Source of the DNA: Gnetum montanum
Taxonomy: Eukaryota; Streptophyta; Gnetopsida; Gnetales; Gnetaceae
Direction: 5' to 3'
Assembly (NCBI GenBank): GCA_015680685.1
Contig: MNCI01014252.1
Location: 5,697 to 53,543 of the forward strand
Length of the DNA: 47,847 nt
The notes below the pieces were generated by a model. The model saw nothing but the letters and a program-made list of their open reading frames with translations, ran no database searches and was not told where the DNA came from. The translations under genes and the position numbers were made by a program. This document shows positions 1 to 12,099 of the stretch, piece after piece (within the stretch, counting starts at the first letter, position 1; each line of letters starts with the position of its first letter).

Positions 1-1058
1 TTTTTTTTTTTTATGTAAGCATTGTGCATTAAAATAGTAACCATCTTTTCCTCCATAATCTTACCAAAAACTTCATTCCATTGTTATAAATTTTGTTGAT
101 GCTTAACTTCATTCCTAAAAAGATTGGATTAAGTAATAGAAGGGTTTCATTTTATTGCTGTGATTTTGGTTATTGCAGAAAGTATATCTTTGACTCAATT
201 ATGGCTCTGCAATAAGGACATGGATTCAATGTTTTCCATACCTTTGCAAATTTTCTTGCTTCAGTTTAGTGGTGATATTGCAAGTTGTTCTTTGTTGCAG
301 GTTGTGATTGTTTTTGTATTACACATAGATTGTGATATTATTTTGTATTAAAGGTTAGGGTATTGCTATGCAATTTGCAATATTAATTTTGTATGACATT
401 GATGTACAAGAAAAGAAATGATTGGTGAAGAAAGAAAAACTACCATAATACATTGCATTGTTATTTTTTAAGCTTTGTTGGTAACAAGGTTCTATTCTAA
501 GATTTTATCTAGTGTCAGGCTATGATCAAAGCTTCAATAACGTTTAATCTTTGTTCTTACTTTTTATTTACATTCTTTTTTGGTTGTATTGCATTGGACA
601 AGATTTTAGTTTCAATTCACACAGAATAGTTTTCTGAAACCCCTATGCAAAACAAAATAAAGAATAAATTTTCTTGATTAGGGTTCTGTCAATAGCTATT
701 AAGTACATCCATTTCTAATTTTCAGTTTTTCTTCTTGTCCTTACTAAAATTCCACCTTGTAATTTTAAAATTTATCACTATATTCAATTTTCAATTTTTT
801 CCCTAACTCTATTATTGTTTTGTATTTTCATATTTATTGCATTGAATGACATGTTAGTCTTAAAGCCCTCAAGACATTTTCCTAAAAGCTCTATGTAAAC
901 AAAAAGAAAAAAGAAAAATTAGATAACCTTGGTGAGGGTAATTTGGGTAATTAGTAAGTATATCTATTTGTAGTTTTCTTTTAAAATTTATTTTAAATCT
1001 TATGAACTGAAAATCTCATTTTCTAATTTTTACCACTAATATTTACAAAATCATCAAG
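1..1058. other. AT-rich flank, no gene recognised
   Basis: The stretch begins with a T run and is AT-rich throughout. Stops are frequent in all frames and the short open frames look like chance. I see no RNA gene, LTR or transposon end. It lies directly upstream of the hAT-like relic and could be the 5' part or flank of that old transposon, but nothing in the sequence shows this. Confidence 0.5.
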
Positions 1059-1592
1059 ATGAGCTCTATTCAAGACATAGATAGTAATAAGAATAAAATA
1101 GGTAATACTCTATTGGAGAAAAATGTGTCACAAGAAGAAAATGTCTTAGATTGTAATGTAGAGATTTTGAAACCATTTGCAAGAGGTAGATTTATTTTGA
1201 AATCTCCATTAAAGCAGTTTGTAACATAATTAGATACTTGTAGGAGTGAAGGTGGAAGCAAAAGATGAAAGTTTTATGTATGTAGCCATGAATTCATTGC
1301 AAGTGGTACATGAATACATCATCATTTCTTTCAAACATTAGAAAATAAAATAGGAAAAAGTGTTATTACATGTAAATTTCCATATTTCGGTATTGAAAAA
1401 GCTATGTATGACTATTTTCAAACAAGGACTACGATAAAGAGTATTACTATAAGTGTTCAAGCAAAGGGAAGCAAAAACAAGACTAAGAACATTGTACAAG
1501 GAAAAAGAATAGTTAAACAAAGAGAAATAAATTTTAAAGTTGAAAAAAAAAGCTTATATCAGTATTGCAAAAATGTTCTATGATAATAGATT
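1059..1592 (+). pseudogene. hAT-like transposase relic, N-terminal zinc-finger part
   Basis: From the ATG at 1059 one frame gives a charged N-terminus. After a stop near 1228 it continues as GGSKR, then VCSHEFIASGT, HHHF and SVITCKFPYFGIEKAM. The spacing of Cys, His and Cys resembles the BED-type zinc finger at the N-terminus of plant hAT transposases, which binds the transposon ends. Near 1545 an A run marks a frameshift, after which the frame reads SIAKMFYDNRL, like the block that opens the DUF659 region in these proteins. At least three in-frame stops and the frameshift make it dead. It ends at the insertion point of element A, so A may have landed in it. The downstream half is not recognisable after 33355. 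The family call rests on motif likeness only. Confidence 0.45.
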
Positions 1593-1719
1593 ACTGATGT
1601 AGAGTCTGTAATCAATTGCATCAATAGGATGCCATTGATGCAACCTTGTCGACGAGATCTTGTCAACGTAGGGTTATCCAAGTTGATGTGTACTCATAAA
1701 CATGGCAGCCTATTAGGTC

Positions 1720-1727
1720 TATAAATA
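1720..1727 (+). promoter_or_regulatory. TATA box in the U3 of A
   Basis: TATAAATA lies about 125 bases into the LTR. The same octamer occurs at comparable places in the LTRs of B (25868), C (12656, 18936), D (32608) and E (34444, 43643). It would position RNA polymerase II for the genomic transcript. Confidence 0.75.
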
Positions 1728-1898
1728 TGACACCCTAGCCATGTTAATGAGGAGGGAGAATTTTAGTTGCTAGCAGAACTATTGCAATTTGTTTTCATAA
1801 GAGATAGAATATGTTTCTAAGTGCCCACAACAAGAATCAATGAGTGTATGGATCTTTATTTGAGCACTATTGTACCTAACCACCGTAGTGTGTGTCGC

Positions 1899-1904
1899 AA
1901 TAAA
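1899..1904 (+). promoter_or_regulatory. AATAAA poly(A) signal in the LTR of A
   Basis: AATAAA, about 180 bases after the TATA box, followed by AGAYRARCTT. Every LTR of the family has it: 12833, 19113, 26046, 32784, 34619 and 43818. Its fixed place suggests that it ends the transcript in R. Confidence 0.65.
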
Positions 1905-2471
1905 GATGAGCTTTTTAATAAACCTTACAACACTTGGACTAGCTTAATGATTTATTTATGCATTTATTGTTTTCCATTAATTAAGCTAAGATGATTAAGA
2001 ATTTAAGTAATTAATTAAACTAAATAGACTAGCATACATAAGTACAACCACTTTGAGCATACATATAACACTTGGTAATCTCACTAACATTTAACACTTC
2101 GTCACCCAATAGTGTTGTATGTGTTGAGGATGTGTACAGAAAGTGGGACTAGATGCTTATATTAGGATAGTTAGTTATTAATTAACAATTAAATTTATTG
2201 AACTAGTTTATCAATTTATTCTTAATCTATCACCAACCTTAGGTGAACAAAATATAAAATAAAAAAATCATGTGCCTCAATTACACTTAACCATACAACT
2301 AAGCCTCACAAATGTAGTTTGGAAGACAACAACCATTCCACAATTAAATTCAAGTTTTGGATTGAATCCTGTACACGAGAACACTAAGAATCCATAGAAT
2401 TCAATCAAATCAGAGGTGAATGCCTCAGTGATTTGTATGGTTGGGTGTAGGAGTACATTGTTGCTCATCAT

Positions 2472-2489
2472 TGGCAACATTGTTGAGGA
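2472..2489 (+). other. Primer-binding site of A, tRNA-Asp type
   Basis: TGGCAACATTGTTGAGGA, one base after the LTR end. It is a decayed form of TGGCGCCGTTGCCGGGGA, which is complementary to the 3' end of plant tRNA-Asp and typical of Athila elements. Several of the changes hit the CpG positions of that motif. Confidence 0.8.
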
Positions 2490-2629
2490 TTCTTAGCGAG
2501 TACCATGTGCTATCAATCTAGGATTAGTAAAAATTACTCAACATCATTGAAATGAACTTGAAAAAATTAAATCATAACAATTAATCAAAACTATACTACA
2601 AGCACACTGAAAAAATAATTTTAATAAAA

Positions 2630-5095
2630 ATGTCTTCTTCTTCTTACAGGAGACACAATTCTAAGTCAATAGTATCACAAGAATGTAGAGTGGTGTACAC
2701 TCATCCTGATGATTTTGTACCCAATTTCAATTATGTCCTTCATCAAGATGAAAAAATGCAATGGTAAGAAATGGTGGGAAACACTATATTGCCACTTGAT
2801 CCATCTGTTCCCAAGATGTTTCTCCAAACTCTTACAAGGTTGGGCATTAAGGAGCTTCACAAAGAGTACATTATGGAAGATCATGACTTCTGAGACTACT
2901 ATCCTACTAAGACACAATGCAAATGAAATTGGCAATAGGAAAAGAGACATGAAGCCATGAAGTGGAAACAATTCACTAATCCTTTATTCCTACTAAATGA
3001 AAAGCATGATGAGGAACCTCTTTTTGAGGGTTCTCAACATGTAGACTCTCCACCTTTTGACACTAGTGAAGGAGAGCCAAATCCAAATCCTAAATCAATA
3101 ATCAACAATCTTGGTTTTGGTAATAATGAGTCCCATGGTCGTTGGAGCTCTAAGAAAGGGAGTCAAAGTAGGAACTTGAACAAGCACAATGATGATAACT
3201 TTAAGAATTGTGGTAATGAAAAATAGAGTGACAATGGTAGACACCATGATGGTGGCAATCCTCTTCCCTCTTGACCCTGATTTGAATCAACTTCCTCCAA
3301 ATCTAACAAGAACAGTAGGTGGTAGGATAAAAACAATAATTGTAGAGACCACCATGAACAAAGGGATGGCAGAGAACATCATAGACATCATCAAGATCAT
3401 GATAATGACCCTCTAATGGCCACTTGAAATATGTTCAACATCACAGAGGCTATCAGAATTCCTACCAGGCTTGTGAAAGATGACTGAATCAAGTGGCTAG
3501 ATGTGAACAATATCCCTAGATTTAAGGGGGGATATAGCTTAGATCCTCAAATGCATCTTCAAACATTTCATGATATTTTTTCCTTAAAAAATATTGAAAA
3601 TGATTTGCACATTCTCAAGCTATTTCCAAAAACACTCGTTAAGGAAGTAGAAAGTTGGTACCAGTCTCTAAAACCAAAGTCAATCCATCAATGGAGTACA
3701 ATGTTAAAACTATTTAATGACAAGTACTAGACCTACTCTAGAGTGTTAAACTTATGAAGGTAAATTGAAGGATGGAACCAAGGAACACATGAATCCTTGG
3801 ATGCTACCATGGAAAAATATTATTCATTATTACATAGATGCCCTAGCCAAGGTTACTTTCAAAGGGAACAACTTCACCACATCATAGACAAGCTTCACTT
3901 AAAAATATGGACGACCCTTGGGGTCTATGCCCAAGGAAGACTATCAAAATTAAGAGCCCATCAAATACAAACATTGATTGAGTAGGTAGCAAAAGAAGAA
4001 AGAGAATTGAAAAAACATGAAACCGTAGAAGAATATAACAAGGATCCTTCCATCAGAAAGAAGGAGGTCTACTTTTATGATAGTGAGGAGGAATCACCTC
4101 TTGATGAGATGGTGCAATGAAAGGCCTTACTAATCTAAAAATCTATGTCTAAAATTTCAGCCAAGGTAGATAAAATGTGGGATTTGTTGAATGAAAAATT
4201 CCAAACTACTCTAAAAATCATACAAGAATCAAGAGAGCAGAGTAGTGATTATGACCACAGAAGGCAAAAAGAAGTTGAACATGCCTACCAAAGGGCAAGA
4301 GCAAAGCTACTATAGTAGAAGAAGTTGTGGAGACTAAATCACATGATGATAATGGATGTGACATCTACCACTATGAATATCCTAAGGGATGTTACCCTAT
4401 TGTGTCACACTTATAGGAATTTGGGGTGTGTGCTCTGAATTTACAACTATCAAAAAGGTAAACACCTATAAGATTATCATATCCTTAAGGTAGTCCTAGG
4501 CAGTTCCACCAACAACAACCTTATTATCCAAGTGGAACTCCACTATAATCATATGAGCAGTGTCAGCAATGGTAGCAACCACAGTCGTGGGGGATGCCAC
4601 CACCACAACAGTAGTACCCTTACAAGTAGCCAAATTTGTATGGGTACTGTGTTCAATAATCCCTTTCTTCATATGACTCTTCTAGTGATGTTTCTCCTTT
4701 CCAACATTACTACCATCCTTTTAAATTCCATCAAACTCATTTTTTAACCCCTAGGGGGGTTCCATATTCCATCCATACCTTCCTCTTGTTCCTACACATG
4801 TTCCTCCACCCTCAACATAGATACCACCTACTCCATCCATGCAACGTGAGCTTCCACCCTATCTACAACAAGATAATACTACAAGGGTTGTTAATTTATA
4901 ATCAATTAACCAATTGAGTGGTTTGGACCCTACATCTCACAAATGATCATTCTTCCAACACAACAATCCTCCTAAGCCCTCACAAACTCATGTGGCTAGT
5001 CACCTTGCTCCTTTCTCTTCCTCTACAAATCATCAAATCAAGATCCCTTCAAACCAAATTCTTTCTAAGATCCTTACTATTATATTAACTCATGT
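2630..5095 (+). pseudogene. gag: gag relic of element A
   Basis: The start ATG at 2630 begins MSSSS, and the frame soon reads VVYTHPDDFV, an N-terminal signature also present in the gag genes of B, C and E. A Retrotrans_gag core lies at about 3503-3985 (FPKTLVKEVESWYQSL, then LHRCPSQGYF), followed by an acidic and basic linker. A degraded zinc knuckle is at about 4355 (CDIYHYEYPKGC, second Cys lost). A Q-, P- and S-rich tail leads towards protease. The capsid function is inferred from the family. Stops and frameshifts break it into several pieces, so no full-length Gag can be made. Confidence 0.8.
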
Positions 5096-5099
5096 TGTA

Positions 5100-5560
5100 T
5101 CTAACTAGGTTTGGGCTAGCAACCTTTCCAAGAAATTAGCCAATCATGGAAGTCCCCTTATATATTTGCAAATTACTGGGAATGAATCATGCAAAGCTAT
5201 TCCAGATTTATATTCCAGTGTTAATTTGATTTTCCATGAGATGTATACCATTTGGAACCTATTACCTCTAAAGAAGAGCAATATCAAATTAGAATTGACA
5301 GACCAATCCATCACTATGCCATTGGAACTACTAGAAGATATTATGACCAATGTCTATGGGTGGTCTTATCTTACTGATTCCCTAGTAATCAAAGTTGAGA
5401 ACTACAAAGGGGATTTTCAAATCATTATGGGAAGCACATGGCTAAGTATTGTTGATGCAAGAATGAGCATCAGAGATCTCTCCTAGGAAATTTTCAAGGG
5501 AAATACATTTGGAAAGATTGAGAAGAAATGAGTTTCATGTATCACATACAATGATACAAG
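5100..5560 (+). pseudogene. Retropepsin-like protease relic of element A
   Basis: The block around 5190-5235 reads AIPDLYSSVNLI, where relatives have ALLDLGSSVNLI, so the Gly of the active-site triad is replaced by Tyr. It continues with YTIWNLLPLKKSNIKLEL, YGWSY and IIMGSTWLSIVDA, the last matching the flap-proximal I(L/M)GRxWLSTxDA block of retroviral-type proteases. The enzyme would have cleaved Gag-Pol. A TAG after SIRDLS ends the longest open stretch. The 3' end is very like that of D, including the GAGCATCCATTTCT block. Confidence 0.75.
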
Positions 5561-6029
5561 ATGCAACTACATGCAAAAAATATGGTCTATAAAAAGAGCA
5601 TCCATTTCTGCACAGAGTCAATGTGCAAATGAGGTAGATATTCAAAGGTGCCTATACACAGTAGCCATAAAACAAGAGGATGCCTGATGGCTGATAGTTG
5701 ATTTTGAGAGCAACACAATTTCCATGGAACCAACTAAGAGCTAGTTCATCACCAACTCTCTAATGACAAAAATAATGATACTTATTGGGAAAAGTTAGAA
5801 ATCCCTAAAAATATTAAACAAGAATCCCTAGATTTAAAAAATTCTTATTGTTAGTCTAGAATATGCATTTTTGAAAAATGGAAAGCTAGTTATAATCAAT
5901 GCTAAGCTTTCTCTTGAACAAAAAGAGAAACTATTGAAAGTGGTTAACAGATGACCAACAACCTATGCTTGGTCATATCTTGAACTCACTAGGATTGATC
6001 CATGACTATGCTAGCACTATATCTATATC

Positions 6030-7310
6030 AATCTAGTCATGAATCCAAGGTGGTACCACAGTGGTAGTTGAACCCTAAATTAAAGTAAATTTCCAAACAG
6101 AAAATAGAACAACTCCTAAAGGTTGGGTTCATCTATCTTATTGTGGATAGTGAGTGGGTTATCTCACTCATGATTATGCCAAAGAAAGGTGGCAAGTGAC
6201 AAGTTTTTATTGATTTCAAGCTATTGAACCTCGCAACATTCAAAGATCATTTTATGTTGCCATTTTTTGATCAAGTTTTGGACACCATTTCTAGACATTG
6301 CTATTATAGCTTTCTAGATGGTTATAGTGGCTTTAGCCAAATTCAGAATGCACCAAAAGATCAAGCCAAAACTACATTCACAAGTCCCTCGGGAACTTTT
6401 GCATATAAAAAGATGTATTTTGGTGTGTTCAATGCTCCTTCTACATTTCAACACTTGGTTTTGAGCTCCTTTTAGTAGCAAATTAGTAGTGATATGGAAG
6501 TCTTCATGGATAACTTTTCTACTTATGGCACTACATTTGAGCAAGCCTTGGACCACCTTGAGCAAGTAATAAAAAGATGTGTGAAGATAAAACTATAGTT
6601 TAATTGGTAAAATAGCCATCTAATGGTCCAAGAAAGCATAGTCTTTGGGCACAAAATCTCATAAGAAGGGCTTGAGGTAGACCCTAAATAGATAAGGGTC
6701 ATCCAAGGACTAACTCATCAACCTAAAATAGTTAAAGATGTTTGGTCATTCATTGGACACATTGGTTACTACCGATGATTCATAGAGAATTTCTTTAAGA
6801 TCACAACCATTGGTCGAGCTAACAAAGAAAGATGCTCCATTTGTTTGGACCAAGAAATGTGAAAATGCATTCCAATAGCTAAAGGAGAGACTCATAGAAA
6901 CTCCAATTCTATGAGCACCAAAATGGTCTAGACTATTTAATATCATGACAAATGCATCAAATTATGCTTTGAGATCCATGCTAACATCGTTAGATGATCA
7001 AAAACATCCATATTACATCCATTATGCATGTTGAAGCATTGTGGGTGCACAACTCAATTACATCATAATAAATAAAGAATTGATGGTAGTAGTGTATGCT
7101 TTGGAAAATTTTAGGCACTATGTGCTTGGGTAGAAAGTGTTTGTACACACTAATCATAATGTCATTTGCTTCCTAATGAACAAGTCAATGGTGAGTCCCC
7201 ATGTCATACGATGGCTAGTGATATTGAATAAATTCAATCTTATGATGGTAGATTGAAAAGGAATTAAGAATATAATTGTTAACCATCTCTCTTAATTAAT
7301 ATGGGATAAA
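6030..7310 (+). pseudogene. Reverse transcriptase and RNase H relic of element A
   Basis: RT blocks appear in order: IMPKKGGK near 6175, HFMLPFFDQVLDTISRH near 6247, YSFLDGYSGFSQI near 6305, KTTFTSPSGTFAY near 6368 and FMDN at 6503-6514. The last replaces the FMDD catalytic motif, so an active-site Asp is lost. RNase H follows from about 6940 (MTNASNYALRSM, HPYYIHYA, NKELMVVVYALENF, HTNHN) to about 7300. Several stops (TAG and TAA for CAG and CAA) interrupt it. The domain order RT, RNase H, integrase is that of Ty3/gypsy. Confidence 0.85.
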
Positions 7311-7339
7311 AAAGAGGAGGAGAGCCTACTCTTTGATCA

Positions 7340-7819
7340 ATTTACTAATGAACTTCTCTTTGTCAAAGTAATTAATGACCAAGTACCCATAGAACCAAAA
7401 TGGTATGATGACATCTTCACATATCTTCTCACATATAAGATGCCACAAGATCTAGATCATAGGAAGAAACAATAGTTTCTTCATTAGGCCAAGTGCTTCA
7501 TGGAAATCAATGAACACCTTTATAGGATATGCACCGATGGCCTAGTTTGTTGGTATGTCCTTGATACTAATTAACTACACATTCTCCAAGGTGCTCAAAA
7601 AATCCCTTGCAAAGGCCACTATGTAGGGAGATACATGACCATTAAAATCCTAATGGTATAGTACTATTGGAAAAAAATCTTCAGGGATGTCCACTATTTT
7701 GTTTATTCTTGTAAACATGGTCAACAAGATTGTGGGATGATTATGCGAATGGAGGGACCTCAATAGTGGATCCAACCATTGGAACCTTTTAACATATGAG
7801 GCATATACTTCATGGATCC
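7340..7819 (+). pseudogene. Integrase relic of element A, first part
   Basis: The zinc-binding N-terminal region is recognisable at about 7590-7770 (KGHYVGRYMTIKIL, then VYSCKHGQQDCG). The catalytic core should follow, but the gene stops at GGATCC (7819) a few codons after the first catalytic Asp region. From 7820 the sequence is the LTR of element B. The remaining codons resume at 26660. Confidence 0.8.
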
Positions 7820-8004
7820 TAATGAGTCATAGGTGGCTATGGATCCAAGTGTAATTGGGAAAACAATGAATGACCTTATGGAAAGATTCACTTCCTAGAA
7901 GATTACTGCAATGAAAACTATAAAGTCCACAAAATTCAACTAAATCACACATGAACAGTTTGTAATTCGTACATTTGAGAGTAGGGGTACCTAGCCACTA
8001 ATCA
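7820..8004 (+). repeat. 5' LTR of element B, internally deleted (185 bp)
   Basis: The first 22 bases (TAATGAGTCATAGGTGGCTA...) match the start of the 3' LTR at 25781, and the rest matches its last 160 or so bases, ending CTAATCA before the primer site. About 690 bases with TATA box, R and poly(A) signal are missing. ATGGATCC occurs in the flank (7812-7819) and again at the internal joint (7840-7847). Without U3 and R this LTR cannot drive transcription. Confidence 0.82.
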
Positions 8005-8005
8005 T

Positions 8006-8023
8006 TGGCATCATTTCTAGGGA
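8006..8023 (+). other. Primer-binding site of B, tRNA-Asp type
   Basis: TGGCATCATTTCTAGGGA, one base after the LTR end, a decayed copy of the tRNA-Asp type site. Its position confirms 8004 as the LTR boundary. Confidence 0.7.
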
Positions 8024-8154
8024 CTTTATTTGTTGAAACATGTGCTATATATGGTTAGTGGATACTTTTAATATCATTGGATAAACCCCAAGGTTGATAT
8101 CATTTCCAAATAAAATAACTACAAAAGCACATTGATACTTTATTTGTTTACAAA

Positions 8155-9880
8155 ATGTCTTCTTCTCACAAGCAAACTAATATGAAACCACTAGTTCCAG
8201 AAGAGTGAAAGTGACATATACTCATTCAAATGAGTATGTGCTTGACTTCACCTTCATCCTATATTAGGATGAGCAAATGCAATGGTGTGATATGAAGGGC
8301 AACATTGTATTGTCCCCTAATTGATCTATGCTCAGGGTGCTACTTCAAACTCTGAGGAAGTTAGGCATCTCAAATCTTCAAGAGGAATACATTGTTAATG
8401 GCTATGACACTTAGGACTACCATCCCATTGACACACAATGCAAGTCAAATTAACATCAAGAGAGGCATCATGAGGATGCTAAGGGAAAATAGTTCACAAA
8501 TCCCTTATCCTACTAAATCAAGATGATAATAAGGATCCTTCCTTTGAAGGCTCTCAGCATGAAGATTCTCTACTCTTTATTACTAGTGATGAGAATTTTA
8601 CCTTGAAACTGTAGTATATAATCCATAATTCAAGTTCAAAGAAAGATGGTAGTCAAGGCAAGAAATCAAATAAGCATCAAGATGATACAACTCCACCACA
8701 TCATCAATGGGCTCAAAGCAAAAATAAGAAAAACTTTTGGGGTATTCCCAAGGGAGATTTTCTAAATTAAGAGCTCATTTATGGAGATGGTTACAAAATA
8801 AGAATGTGAGTTATAAAAAAGGAAAAGTGTAGAAGAGTATAATAGGGATCCTTCCATAAGAAAAAGGAAGGTCCAATTCTATGATGAGGATGCACCATTT
8901 GATGAGGTGATAAATAGAAAAACCTTGCCTATACAAAATCTATTTCTAATATTTTGGAAAAGGTTAACAAATTATAAAATTCTTTGGATGAAAAATTCTA
9001 AACTACTATGAAAATTGTAGAAGCACCCAAAGAATAGAATAGTGATCATGAATGTAGGAGATGAAAAGAAGCTGAATGTGTCTAGCAGAGAGGTAAGGGC
9101 AAGGCTACTACAATAGAAGAAGTTGTAGAGACAGACTCTAAAGATGATACTGGTTGTGACATTTGTTAATATGAACATCTAAAGGGATTTTTTTCTATGG
9201 TGTCACACTTACAAAAGTCTGGGATGTATGCATTAAATTTGTAACTAATAAGGAAGCCAGTACCCAAACGATTGCCCTATCCTCAAGGCAATCTACAGTA
9301 GTTCCTTCATATGAGCAATACCAATAATGGATCAACCAAAATTGTGGGAAATGGCACTACCAAGATAGTAATACCCTTATAAGAAACTAAATTCATACAG
9401 GTACTATGTTCAGCAACTCGTCTCTCCACAAAGTTCTGCTAGCCACACATCATTTCAACATCAATATTATCCTCTAGAGTATCATTGAACACATTTACCA
9501 TCTACTCAAGGGAAGAGCCATATCCATACCACCCTTCACATTTTTCTAAACACATCCCTACACCCTCAACCTAGTTACGTCCTACTCCATCCATGCAGGG
9601 TGAAATTCCCCCATAGCGACAACAACAAAATGCTACAAGGGCTATGAATTTATAATTGGCCTTCCAGTTGATTAGTTTGAACAATCATTCTAGGAAAAAA
9701 ACCATTCTTCTAACCTAATAGTCCTCCTAAACCCTCACAACCCAATACAGATACTCACCCTACATCTCCAACATCCTCATCCTATGCATCAAATACATTC
9801 AAGTGCCCTTCAAACCAAATGTTGCCTCAGATCTGCATTGTGATGCTAACTCATGCTATTTCTAATTAGATCAAGGCTAT
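8155..9880 (+). pseudogene. gag: gag relic of element B, core largely deleted
   Basis: ATG at 8155 begins MSSSH, and near 8212 the signature YTHSNEYVLDF appears. At about 8697 the sequence skips from the region after the N-terminal domain straight to the end of the Retrotrans_gag core (HHINGLKAK, then GVFPRE). Compared with A, roughly 650 bases are missing. The acidic linker near 8890 and a degraded knuckle near 9158 (CDIC, then YEHLKGF) remain. Many TAA, TAG and TGA codons interrupt it. No capsid could be made. Confidence 0.75.
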
Positions 9881-9884
9881 CAAC

Positions 9885-10340
9885 CTTTCCATGAAAAGAT
9901 CTAATCAAAAGAGTCCTATCATTTACTTGCAGATCACTGGACATAAGCCATGAAAGGCTCTTCTTGATTTTGGTTCTAAAGTTAATCTTATTTCTTAGAC
10001 ATGTACAAAGCTTGGAACCTACCACCTCTCAAGAAGGGCAACATCCATTTGGAATTGATAGACCAATCAATCATTGATCCTTTGGAGTTAGTGAAAGACA
10101 TTGTGATCACATTTAGTGGCTACTCCTATAATGCCAATTTTCTAGTGATTAAGGTTAACAACTGCAAAGGTGGCTTTCCCATCATTATGGAAAGGGCTTG
10201 GTTGAGCATAATATATGCACAAATGGGTATAAGAAACCTCTTCTTCAAAATCTTCAAGGAAAAGGAACTTGGATATTTAGATAAGAAGTGTGTTCCATGT
10301 ATTGTGTATAGTGATAATAGGTGCAACTGCCTACAAAAGA
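9885..10340 (+). pseudogene. Protease relic of element B
   Basis: The active-site region (about 9957-9990) reads ALLDFGSKVNLIS, with DFG in place of DLG, so the catalytic Asp (9966-9968) is kept. Next come YKAWNLPPLKKGNIHLEL, DQSIIDPLELV and FPIIMERAWLSIIYA. The longest open stretch is 10001-10345. The order and spacing match the other copies. A TAG near 10343 and frame changes follow, before the RT linker. Confidence 0.75.
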
Positions 10341-10399
10341 TCTAGTCCATCAAAAGTATGTTCATTAAAACATGTAGTCTAGGTGCACATGAACAAGAT

Positions 10400-12060
10400 A
10401 TCCAAAGATGTTTATATGCAACAATGACAAACATGAGGGTAGCCAATGGCTGACAGTTAACTCTAAAAAAAGCACATTATACATGGAAATAACTAAGAGC
10501 TTAACATGTGCTTATGTCAAAGGCATGGATGAACTTGAGCAAGTCCATCACCAACTCTCTAATGATGAAGATGATGATACCTATTGTGAGGAGTTGGTAA
10601 TCCATGATAATTTCAAGTAGAAGAATTTAGTGTTAAAAAATCTATTGGTCAACATGGAGTATGTATTTTTGAACAATGATAAGTTAGTCATCATCAATGC
10701 CAAATTCCTCTTGAACAAAAAGAAAAGTTGTTAAAGGTAGTTCACATGTGGCCAACAACATCCCAAACTAATAGGAATTGATCCACAAATATGCCAGCAT
10801 CAGATCTACACTAACTCAGCCATCAAACCAAGAAAGTAGCCATAGAGGCAACTAAATCCCAAATTGAAGTAGATTGTCAAGGAGGAAATAGAAAAATACC
10901 TCAAGGTAGGATTTATCTATCCCATCACAAATGGTGAGTGGATTAGCCCACTCATAATTCTACCAAAGAAAGGTGGTGAGTGGAGAGTTTGCATCAATGT
11001 CGGGTTGTTGAATATGGTAACATTTAAAGATCATTTTTGATGGTCATTTGTCAAGTAAGTATTGGACACCATCTCCAAGAATTGTTATTATAGTTTCTTG
11101 GATGGTTATAATGGCTATAAAAAAATCCAAATTGTGCTAGAAGATCATGCTCAGAAAACATTCATGATCCCTTGGAGGACCTTTTCATATTGTAAGATTC
11201 CATTTTAGTATTTTATAACAACAGATTGGTAGTAGGATAGAAGTCTTCATTGATGATCTTTCTACTTATGGGACTACATTTGAGCAAGCCTTGGATTGCC
11301 TAGAGAAAGTACTAAAGAGATGTGTTGAAACAAATATTAGCCTCAATTAGTAGAAAAGCCACTTAATGATACAAGAAGGCATAGTATTAGGGCATAGAAA
11401 TACTTAGGTAGTGATTTATGTAGATCTAGAAAAAATAAGAATCATCAAAGGAATTATGCATTAACCAGAGATAGTTAAAAATGTTCAATCATTCCTTATA
11501 CATACTGGCTACTACCAATAATTTATAGATAATTTTTTTAAGATTTTAAAGTTGTTGGTAGAGCTTACAAAGAAAGATGCTCCATTTATCTAGAATAAGG
11601 AATGTGAAAATGGATTCCAAAAACTAAAAGACAAACTCATAGAAACTCCAATTCTACGAGAACCAGACTAGTCTAGACCATTTCACATAATGATAGATGC
11701 ATCTAATTATGCTTTTGGAGTGGTGCTTACATATTTGGATGATAAGAAATATCCATATTACATCCATTGCATGAGTCGAAGCATTGTGGGTGCACAACTA
11801 AATTACACCACAATGGAGAAAGAATTAATGGCAGTGGTGTATGCTCTTGAAAAGTTAAGGTAATATGTGCTTGGTTATAAAGTATTTTTGCATACAAACC
11901 ATAGTGCCATCTACTTCCTAATGAATAAGTTGATTGTGAGGCCCCATATCATACAGTGGCTCATATTCTTGTAGGAATTCAATCTCATGATGGTAGATGG
12001 AAAAGGATCTAAGAACTTAGCTGTAGACCACCTCTCTTGATTAAGATGGAATAACAAAGA
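10400..12060 (+). pseudogene. Reverse transcriptase and RNase H relic of element B
   Basis: An acidic linker (10408-10620, DELEQVHHQLSNDEDDD) precedes RT. RT blocks: VGFIYPITNGEWISPLIILPKKGG near 10905 (read in part), CINVGLLNMVTFKDHF near 10990, SFLDGYNGYKKIQI near 11093 and FIDDLSTYG at 11246-11272, where the two catalytic Asp residues remain. The FGLCNAPATF block before it is deleted. RNase H runs from about 11690 (MIDASNYAFGVVLTYLDD, then MEKELMAVVYALEK) to 12030. Frameshifts and stops make it inactive. Confidence 0.82.
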
Positions 12061-12099
12061 GAAGGAGAGCCCACTCTTTGATCAATTCCTTGATCAACT

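Larger units (their letters stand above)
1595..2470 (+). repeat. 5' LTR of element A (876 bp)
   Basis: It starts TGATGTAGAG and ends TTGCTCATCA directly before the primer-binding site. Its R-U5 part aligns by eye with the LTRs of B, C, D and E (GATCTTTATT, AATAAA, CACTTGG, TTAACCATACA blocks). The R-U5 part is closest to the 3' LTR of D: both contain AGGATAGTTAGTTATTAATT. The U3 is of the TTGTCGAC/GTCAAC type and lacks the GATATC array seen in C, D and E. Confidence 0.85.
1595..7819 (+). mobile_element. Element A: Athila-like Ty3/gypsy retrotransposon, 5' part
   Basis: This is the outermost layer of the nest. It holds a 5' LTR, primer site, gag, protease, RT, RNase H and the first part of integrase. 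Integrase stops at 7819 because element B is inserted there; about 80 bases of it resume at 26660. No 3' LTR of the same copy can be assigned with certainty: after 26741 the sequence jumps to element D. The 5 bases AGATT at 1588-1592 recur just after the 3' LTR of D (33356-33360), so A and D could bound one rearranged insertion. Confidence 0.85.
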
